Shown here in pieces: positions 6,900 through 12,925 of a stretch of 12,925 nucleotides of DNA. Under the pieces are notes generated by a model, which was given only the letters and a program-made list of their open reading frames with translations, was not told where the DNA came from and ran no database searches. The stretch is taken from assembly GCA_026706425.1 (NCBI GenBank), contig JAPOYW010000703.1:1514-14438 (forward strand), given 5' to 3'. The number at the start of each line of letters is the position of its first letter. The stretch's first letter is position 1. The DNA comes from Gammaproteobacteria bacterium. Lineage in GTDB: Bacteria > Pseudomonadota > Gammaproteobacteria > Pseudomonadales > Azotimanducaceae. A program made the translations under genes and the position numbers.

Positions 6900-6947
6900 A
6901 TGGAGACCGACCGCCCAATGCCCCGTTCCTGTTGTCGCCGCTGTTGA
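6900..6947 (+). CDS. Cysteine-rich leader peptide of the cysS operon
   Basis: This 15-codon ORF encodes METDRPMPRSCCRRC and ends with TGA, 63 bases before cysS. Three of the last five codons are TGT (6930, 6933, 6942), an extreme density for the rarest common amino acid, directly ahead of the gene that charges tRNA-Cys. Two starts are possible: ATG 6900, at the predicted transcript 5' end (leaderless), or the inner ATG 6918, with GGAG 12 bases upstream, giving MPRSCCRRC. Polycysteine leaderless short ORFs that act as cysteine-responsive attenuators are established in mycobacteria; here the role is inferred from composition, place and pairing potential. The CCRRC end and two candidate stem-loops make chance less likely, but conservation in relatives is not known. 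Confidence 0.65.
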   Translation: METDRPMPRSCCRRC

Positions 6948-7010
6948 TGCATCGGCGCGGGGCATCTCCCCGCCCGCCCTCGACGGAATCGGCAATCAGG
7001 TAGCGGCACC
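6918..7010 (+). promoter_or_regulatory. Candidate cysteine attenuator: mutually exclusive stem-loops before cysS
   Basis: Three pairings can be seen. ATGCCCCG (6918-6925) is the exact complement of CGGGGCAT (6958-6965). GCGGGG (6957-6962) pairs with CCCCGC (6968-6973) around a 5-base loop; these two exclude each other. GCCGCT (6937-6942), the Arg-Arg-Cys codons, pairs with AGCGGC (7002-7007), and three G-U pairs extend this over the AGG (6998-7000) that serves as the cysS ribosome site. A ribosome paused at the Cys codons would break the first and third pairings. No T-run follows the hairpin, so control of translation or Rho-dependent termination fits better than intrinsic termination. Confidence 0.45.
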
Positions 7011-8414
7011 ATGGACATCACCCTTCACAACACCTCGTCCGGCAAGCGGGAACGGTTCGAACCGCTCGTTCCCGGCGAAGTAAGCATCTACCTCTGCGGT
7101 CCGACGGTCTACGACTTCGCGCACATCGGCAACGCCGTGCCGGCGGTGGCCTTCGACGTGCTCGTGCGGCTGCTCCGCCTCGAGTACCCGACGGTCACGT
7201 TCGTGCGCAACATCACCGACGTCGACGACAAGATCAACGCCGCCGGCCTCGCCACGGGTCGCCCGATCAGCGAACTCGCGGAACGCTATGCCGGGGAATA
7301 CCAGGACGACATCGCCGCACTGGGGGTTGTTCCGCCCGACGTGGAGCCCCGCGCCACCGGCCACATCGCCGAGATCATCGACATGATCGAGACCCTGATC
7401 GACGGTGGCCATGCCTACGAAGCCGAGGGTCACGTGCTGTTCCACGTTCCCTCGGACCCGGACTACGGCTCGCTAGCCAAGCGGAGCCTTGAGGACATGC
7501 TGGACGGCGCCCGCGTCGAGGTCGCGCCCTACAAGAAGGATCCGAAGGACTTCGTGTTGTGGAAGCCGTCGACGCCGGAACTCCCGGGCTGGGAAAGCCC
7601 TTGGGGTCGTGGCCGGCCGGGTTGGCACATCGAGTGCTCCGCCATGATCCGCAAACACTTAGGACCCGTGATCGACATCCACGGTGGGGGCAGCGACCTG
7701 ACCTTCCCCCACCACGAGAACGAACTGGCGCAAAGCCGTTGCGTCAACCGCGGCACCCCGAGCGTTCGCTACTGGCTGCACAACGGCATGTTGACGATGG
7801 GTTCCGGCAAGATGTCGAAGAGCGCCGGCAACATCGTCACCATCCGAGAGCTTCTTAGTCGACACGACGGCGAAGTGCTGCGCTACGCCCTGCTGTCCGG
7901 CCACTACCGGGCGCGGCTCATGTGGAACGAGAGTCTCGCCCAGGCGCGGAGCAGCCTCGAAACCCTCTACCAAGCGCTGCGCGACACCGACGACGGCAGC
8001 ACCGAGACCGCGGCCAGCTACGCCGACGCCCCCATCGAAGCGTTTCCTTCGGGCGTCTTGGATGCGTTGTGCAACGATCTGAACACGCCGCAAGCGCTGG
8101 CAGCCATGCACGCCCTCGCGGCCGATGTCCGTCGCGCGGACGACCCCGAGGCCGCGCGCAGGTCACGGGCCAAGCTGCTCGCCGGCGGTTGGCTGCTCGG
8201 CATTCTGACCAAGCCCGCCGAGGAGTACTTCCAAGGTGTCGCCGAGGCCCCAGACGCGATCGAGCCACGCGCCATCGAGGCGCTCATCGAGGCACGCAAC
8301 GCCGCTCGCGACGCTCGGGATTTCGCCCGCGCGGACGCTATTCGCGATGAACTCGCCGCCGCCGGGATCCAGCTCGAAGATGGACGGGACGGTACGCGCT
8401 GGAGGCGGACCTAA
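7011..8414 (+). CDS. cysS: Cysteinyl-tRNA synthetase
   Basis: This 467-residue class I aminoacyl-tRNA synthetase attaches cysteine to tRNA-Cys in the cytoplasm. The zinc ligands that select cysteine fall at the positions known from E. coli CysRS (461 aa): C29 in LCGPTVYD, C209 in WHIECSAM, and H234 and E238 in TFPHHENE. The HIGH motif is HIGN (38-41) and KMSKS is exact (267-271). The C-terminal helical region with DALCNDLNTPQALAAMHAL and the tail RDARDFARADAIRDEL are family-typical. The residue after HIGN is Val where most homologues have Ala-Arg, a minor variation. ATG 7011 has a weak AGGTAG upstream that may be masked by the leader RNA. The stop directly abuts the next gene's ATG. Confidence 0.97.
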   Translation: MDITLHNTSSGKRERFEPLVPGEVSIYLCGPTVYDFAHIGNAVPAVAFDVLVRLLRLEYPTVTFVRNITDVDDKINAAGLATGRPISELAERYAGEYQDDIAALGVVPPDVEPRATGHIAEIIDMIETLIDGGHAYEAEGHVLFHVPSDPDYGSLAKRSLEDMLDGARVEVAPYKKDPKDFVLWKPSTPELPGWESPWGRGRPGWHIECSAMIRKHLGPVIDIHGGGSDLTFPHHENELAQSRCVNRGTPSVRYWLHNGMLTMGSGKMSKSAGNIVTIRELLSRHDGEVLRYALLSGHYRARLMWNESLAQARSSLETLYQALRDTDDGSTETAASYADAPIEAFPSGVLDALCNDLNTPQALAAMHALAADVRRADDPEAARRSRAKLLAGGWLLGILTKPAEEYFQGVAEAPDAIEPRAIEALIEARNAARDARDFARADAIRDELAAAGIQLEDGRDGTRWRRT

Positions 8415-9820
<1,406 letters not shown>

Positions 9821-9824
<4 letters not shown>

Positions 9825-9849
9825 GGGCACCCTCGTGGCGTCCCGAGTC
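9821..9849 (+). repeat. Palindromic repeat copy overlapping the M20 stop codon
   Basis: GTAGGGGCACC-CTCGT-GGCGTCCC folds with an 8-position stem (9824-9831 with 9837-9844) holding one mismatch and one G-T pair, and a 5-base loop. It aligns with the better copy at the end of the oligopeptidase gene, including the flanking GTC. The M20 TAG (9822-9824) is part of it. It may end the cysS-M20 transcript, though there is no T-run. Confidence 0.5.
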
Positions 9850-9879
9850 TAACGGACCAAACGACGCGCTGGGCTCCCG

Positions 9880-9895
9880 CACGGGCCACCCCTAC
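9880..9895 (-). repeat. Possible third, divergent copy of the TAGGGG repeat at the HNH stop
   Basis: On the minus strand the HNH stop reads GTAGGGGTGGCCC, resembling the start of the two other copies, but the following half does not form the same stem. With the copy at 9821 it makes an inverted pair about 75 bases across. The resemblance may be chance. Confidence 0.25.
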
Positions 9896-10494
9896 ATGAG
9901 CAGGCTTTCGCGTTCCTTGCTGGCGCGCCCGAACTGGCTGGCGAGAAAGTCCATCTGGTCGCCGAGGATCCTTCCCGAGTTGATCAACGCCAGGTACTCG
10001 GCGATGTTCGGCACGTAGGGGAGCGCCAGAAGTTCCATGCCGCACTCGTGCGCGAGGCGGTTTCCCTTGCGGTGGTTGCAGCGCTTGCAGGCGGCTACCA
10101 CGTTGTCCCAGGCATCCGTGCCGCCGCGCGACTTCGGAACCACGTGGTCCCGGGTCAGCAAGGCGTCCGGGAATACGCCGCCGCAGTAGAGACACAGGTT
10201 GCGGTCGCGGCCGAACAGCGCGTGGTTGGTCAGCGGCGGAACGCTGCGACCGTGCCGGGCGATACGCCCACCGCAGGCGATGATGCTGTGCACATCCATC
10301 GTCGTCCGACTGCCGTCGAACCGCGAGCGACCGCCCCGCAGGCGCAGAATCGACTCGCCGCGCTTCCAGACCACGAGGTTGCGCGCATAGAGGCAAACGG
10401 CTTCCTGCCACGTCGCCCAGTCCACGGGTTGGCCCGATAGATTGAGCCGCAGGATGCGCGGCACGCGGTCATAGCTGTCGAGCGTTGCCAGCAC
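9892..10494 (-). CDS. HNH endonuclease-family protein
   Basis: This 200-residue protein has a complete HNH nuclease core in its middle. C101xxC104 is followed by DHVVPKSRGG (D116, H117), N131 and C136xxC139 with NHRKG (H141). The two CxxC pairs bind a structural zinc, and the His/Asn residues hold the catalytic metal. The N-terminal 95 residues (VPRILRLNLSGQPVDWATWQEAV) and the C-terminal tail NIAEYLALINSGRILGDQMDFL match a widespread chromosomal HNH group of unknown role. Restriction or homing activity is not shown. The start is GTG 10494, chosen because GAGGAG lies six bases upstream. It is convergent with the M20 gene and lies downstream of the oligopeptidase gene on the same strand, with its own candidate promoter. 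Confidence 0.9.
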   Translation of the reverse strand: MLATLDSYDRVPRILRLNLSGQPVDWATWQEAVCLYARNLVVWKRGESILRLRGGRSRFDGSRTTMDVHSIIACGGRIARHGRSVPPLTNHALFGRDRNLCLYCGGVFPDALLTRDHVVPKSRGGTDAWDNVVAACKRCNHRKGNRLAHECGMELLALPYVPNIAEYLALINSGRILGDQMDFLASQFGRASKERESLLM

Positions 10495-10500
10495 CTCGCT

Positions 10501-10506
10501 CTCCTC
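10501..10506 (-). promoter_or_regulatory. Strong ribosome-binding site that decides the HNH GTG start
   Basis: GAGGAG on the minus strand, six bases before GTG 10494, is a strong Shine-Dalgarno. It supports the GTG start. Confidence 0.6.
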
Positions 10507-10537
10507 GAATAGCCGGCAGGCACAAAATCAGCGCGCA

Positions 10538-10566
10538 ATCATGACCAAAGCTCCGGCGTGAATCAA
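10538..10566 (-). promoter_or_regulatory. Candidate sigma-70 promoter of the HNH gene
   Basis: On the minus strand TTGATT (10566-10561) and CATGAT (10543-10538) each match four of six consensus bases, with the ideal 17-base spacing. The predicted transcript would carry a leader of about 37 bases containing GAGGAG. Confidence 0.4.
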
Positions 10567-10611
10567 TGGCCCTGGCGTGACGGCTGCCTGCGCCAAGCAC
10601 GTCGTTCAATC

Positions 10612-10642
10612 GACACGGGCCGCCACAAGGGCGGCCCCTACG
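10612..10642 (-). repeat. Palindromic repeat copy holding the oligopeptidase stop codon
   Basis: GGGCCGCC (10617-10624) and GGCGGCCC (10630-10637) make a perfect 8-bp stem around the loop ACAAG. Read on the minus strand, the unit begins CGTAG, and that TAG is the stop codon of the oligopeptidase gene. I recognise this as resembling short GTAGGGGC...CCCTTGTGG palindromes dispersed in many bacterial genomes. It may also act as a rough terminator. Confidence 0.6.
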
Positions 10643-12806
10643 GGCCGTCGGCCAGCGACCAGAGCATGAACGTGTACTCCTCTGCCACTTCGTAGAGCGA
10701 GTCGTATCGACCGGACTTTCCGCCATGGCCGGCACCCATGTTGGTCTTCAGGACAAGCGGGTTGTCGTCCTCCTTCAACGTCCTGAGCTTCGCGACGTAC
10801 TTTGCCGGTTCCCAGTACGTCACCCGCGGGTCGTTGAGTCCTGCCGTTACCAGAATCGGTGGGTAGTGGCCCGACTTGAGCTGGTCGTAGGGCGAATAGG
10901 AATACATGTACTCGAAGGCGGCCTTGTCCTCGATGGGATTGCCCCACTCCGGCCACTCGATCGGGGTGAGCGGCAATGAGGTGTCGAGCATACTGTTGAC
11001 CACGTCGACGAACGGGACGTGGGCGGCCACCGCACCCCAGAGTTCCGGCGCCTGGTTGACCGCCGCGCCCATCAACTCGCCACCGGCACTGCCACCCGCG
11101 ATGGCGATGCGGCCCTCCTGCGTGAAACCGTGGGCAATGAGGTGGCGGGCAACGTCCACGAAGTCGTTGAAGGTGTTGGTGCGCTGGTCGAGTTTGCCGG
11201 CTTCGTACCAGTGGTAGCCGAGTTCGTCGCCGCCACGGATATGGGCGATGGCGTAGATGAAGCCTCGGTCCAACAAGGACAGGCGTGTCGTCGAGAAGGA
11301 CGGCGACATGCCGTAGCCGTAGGCACCATAACCGTATAAGTACAGCGGGGCGCTGCCGTCCGTCGGCGTGTCCTTGCGGTAGACGATAGACACCGGCACC
11401 CGCACGCCGTCCCGAGCCGGCGCCATAATGCGTTCAGTGGCGTACGCCGAAGCGTCGTAGCCGCTCGGAATCTCCTGGACCTTCCTCGTGCGAAGTTCCG
11501 CCGCATCCAAGTCGTAGTCGAAAACGGTGTCGGGCGTCACCATGGACTCGTAGCCCAGGCGCAGCGTGCCGCTATCGAACTCCTCGTTGGCGCCGATGCC
11601 GACGCGATATGCCGTTTCGGGAAACTGGATGTGTGTACTTTCGCCCGAGCGGTCGATGAGGCGGATCTGGTCGAGACCGTCGATCCGCTCCTCCACGGCC
11701 AGAAAGTCGGCGAACGCCTGAAAGCCGGTGATGTAGCGTTCGTCGGAACCGGCAAGTAGCGTCTCCCACGCGGCCTCGGAAGGGTCGTCGTCTGGTGCCG
11801 TGACCAGACGGTTGTTCTTGTGGGTGTCGTTGGTGCGGATGACGAATCGGTCTCCCTGGTGGTCGAGGGTGTAGTCGTGATCTTCCCGCCGGGCAGCCAC
11901 CAGGCGTGGATCGCTTGCCGGCGCATCGGCGGGAACGAGATAGACCTCGGCCGTCACGTGGTCTCCCGACGATATGACCACGTATCGATCGGAAGACGTC
12001 GACGACACGGCGACGAAAAAGCCCGGATCTTGCTCCTCGTAGATGATCGTATCGTCTTCCACGGACCTGCCGAGCACATGACGGCGGACCTGGTACGGAC
12101 GCCAGTTGTCGTCGACGACGGTGTAGAAGAATGACCCATCGTCGGCGCTCCAAACCGGATTGCCGGATGTGTTCTCGATGACCTCGCCGAGCAGTTCGCC
12201 GGTATCAAGCGCCTTGACGCGTAGCGTGAATCGTTCTGCGCCCGTCATATCGGTGCTGTACGCCATCAGCCGTCCGTCGTTGGAGACCGAGAGCGCACCG
12301 AGTCGAAAGTAGTCCGCCCCCTCGGCGAGCGCGGGTTCGTCCAGTATCACCGCGGCCTCAGCCGTGGGACCCTTGTCGGCCCCCTGACCGGTCGCCGGCC
12401 AGCGGGACCAGATTCGGTATTGCCCCTCCGCCTCGAAGCGCCACTGGTAGAAGTAGCCCCCGTCCTTCACGGGGACGTTGGCGTCGTCGGGTTTCTGGCG
12501 CGCCTTGATCTCGGCGAAGATCGCATCCGTGAGTTCCTTGTGCGGTGCCATCACTGTGTCGAAGTAGTCGTTCTCGGCTTCGAGATAGGCGAGCACGTCC
12601 GGGTCGTCCACCTTCGGGTAGCTCTGATCCTTCAGCCAGTGGTAGGGGTCTTCCACCGTGATGCCATGCACGGTATACGAGTGCGGCCGCTGCTCCGCGA
12701 CCGGGGGCTCGGGCGGGGGTGACGTCACGTCAGCACAGCCCGCGACCCACACCGTCGCAACGGCGGTCGTCGAGGCAGCCGATCTTCTCCAGGAGGTGGG
12801 CGTCAA
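10638..12806 (-). CDS. Oligopeptidase B-type S9A serine peptidase, predicted lipoprotein
   Basis: This 722-residue prolyl-oligopeptidase-family enzyme is closest to PtrB, which cuts short peptides after Arg or Lys. It starts its mature part with VEDPYHWLKDQ, has a beta-propeller region, and ends in an alpha/beta-hydrolase domain. The triad is Ser573 in GGSAGGELMGAAVNQAPELW, Asp659 in GLNDPRV and His694 in AGHGGKSGR; the spacing of 86 and 121 residues matches PtrB closely. VPFVDVVNSMLD and WGNP are oligopeptidase B signatures. The start is TTG 12806, overlapping the upstream acyl-CoA dehydrogenase stop as TTGA. It is supported because it gives a signal peptide (MTPTSWRR, a modest hydrophobic stretch, lipobox VAGC with Cys24) followed by a Pro-rich linker. 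A cell-envelope lipoprotein is thus inferred; classical PtrB is cytosolic. Confidence 0.93.
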   Translation of the reverse strand: MTPTSWRRSAASTTAVATVWVAGCADVTSPPPEPPVAEQRPHSYTVHGITVEDPYHWLKDQSYPKVDDPDVLAYLEAENDYFDTVMAPHKELTDAIFAEIKARQKPDDANVPVKDGGYFYQWRFEAEGQYRIWSRWPATGQGADKGPTAEAAVILDEPALAEGADYFRLGALSVSNDGRLMAYSTDMTGAERFTLRVKALDTGELLGEVIENTSGNPVWSADDGSFFYTVVDDNWRPYQVRRHVLGRSVEDDTIIYEEQDPGFFVAVSSTSSDRYVVISSGDHVTAEVYLVPADAPASDPRLVAARREDHDYTLDHQGDRFVIRTNDTHKNNRLVTAPDDDPSEAAWETLLAGSDERYITGFQAFADFLAVEERIDGLDQIRLIDRSGESTHIQFPETAYRVGIGANEEFDSGTLRLGYESMVTPDTVFDYDLDAAELRTRKVQEIPSGYDASAYATERIMAPARDGVRVPVSIVYRKDTPTDGSAPLYLYGYGAYGYGMSPSFSTTRLSLLDRGFIYAIAHIRGGDELGYHWYEAGKLDQRTNTFNDFVDVARHLIAHGFTQEGRIAIAGGSAGGELMGAAVNQAPELWGAVAAHVPFVDVVNSMLDTSLPLTPIEWPEWGNPIEDKAAFEYMYSYSPYDQLKSGHYPPILVTAGLNDPRVTYWEPAKYVAKLRTLKEDDNPLVLKTNMGAGHGGKSGRYDSLYEVAEEYTFMLWSLADGP

Positions 12807-12925
12807 TCGGGCAGTCCAAGTACCCGCTTGGCGATGATGTTGCGTTGGATCTCGTTGCTTCCGCTGTAGATCGACGCAGCCCGGTTGGCGAGAAACGCGC
12901 GGGTATCCCCAATCTCCGCGTCATC
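12803..12925 (-). CDS. Acyl-CoA dehydrogenase, C-terminal end (runs off the right edge)
   Basis: Forty residues and a TGA are present, read leftward from the right edge. They contain AASIYSGSNEIQRNIIAKRV followed by LGLPD, the closing helix of acyl-CoA dehydrogenases. In these flavoenzymes the SGSNEIQRNIIA segment packs against FAD and the partner subunit. The chain length and substrate cannot be judged from the fragment. The stop overlaps the TTG start of the oligopeptidase gene by four bases, so the two probably share an mRNA and are translationally coupled. Confidence 0.9.
   Translation of the reverse strand, partial: DDAEIGDTRAFLANRAASIYSGSNEIQRNIIAKRVLGLPD

Noticed and set aside
6957..6980. 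Intrinsic terminator after the Cys leader
   Set aside because: The hairpin is real in sequence but is followed by CGCCCTCGACGG with no T-run, so classic intrinsic termination is unlikely.
6785..7021. Upstream extension of the antitoxin-candidate frame into the cysS leader
   Set aside because: AGGAG is ideally placed before ATG 6784, and the extension would cover the divergent promoter and leader ORF.

Overview
The window is GC-rich chromosomal DNA, densely packed with genes on both strands. It most likely comes from a proteobacterium, probably an uncultured gammaproteobacterium. That assignment rests on the gene set (COG3146 FemAB-like acyltransferase, AsnRS, LipA, CysRS, a PtrB-like oligopeptidase) and is not certain. 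I saw no rRNA, tRNA, CRISPR array, integrase or transposase.

Left part (1-3405): a radical SAM gene leaves the window on the minus strand (1-504). Diverging from it is a FADH2-dependent halogenase-like flavoprotein (541-2133), whose C-terminus looks like a PqqD-type winged helix. A FemAB-like N-acyltransferase (2200-3405) follows. Middle-left (3448-5811): asparaginyl-tRNA synthetase and lipoyl synthase, each with a -10-like box 6-7 bases before the ATG and no good Shine-Dalgarno. Middle (5830-6784, minus strand): a two-gene toxin-antitoxin-like module, a small upstream protein overlapping a zeta-toxin-family P-loop kinase.

Middle-right (6884-9824): a perfect TATAAT leads into a 15-codon ORF ending Cys-Cys-Arg-Arg-Cys-stop, then cysteinyl-tRNA synthetase, then an M20 metallodipeptidase whose ATG abuts the cysS stop. 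The leader's Cys/Arg codons can pair with the region just before the cysS start. I read this as a cysteine-responsive attenuator controlling cysteine charging and possibly cysteine recovery from dipeptides. It is the most interesting system here.

Right part (9892-12925, minus strand): an HNH endonuclease, a predicted lipoprotein oligopeptidase B with a TTG start, and the C-terminal end of an acyl-CoA dehydrogenase whose stop overlaps that TTG. A short palindromic repeat containing the TAG stop sits at the ends of both the M20 and the oligopeptidase genes, and perhaps at the end of the HNH gene.
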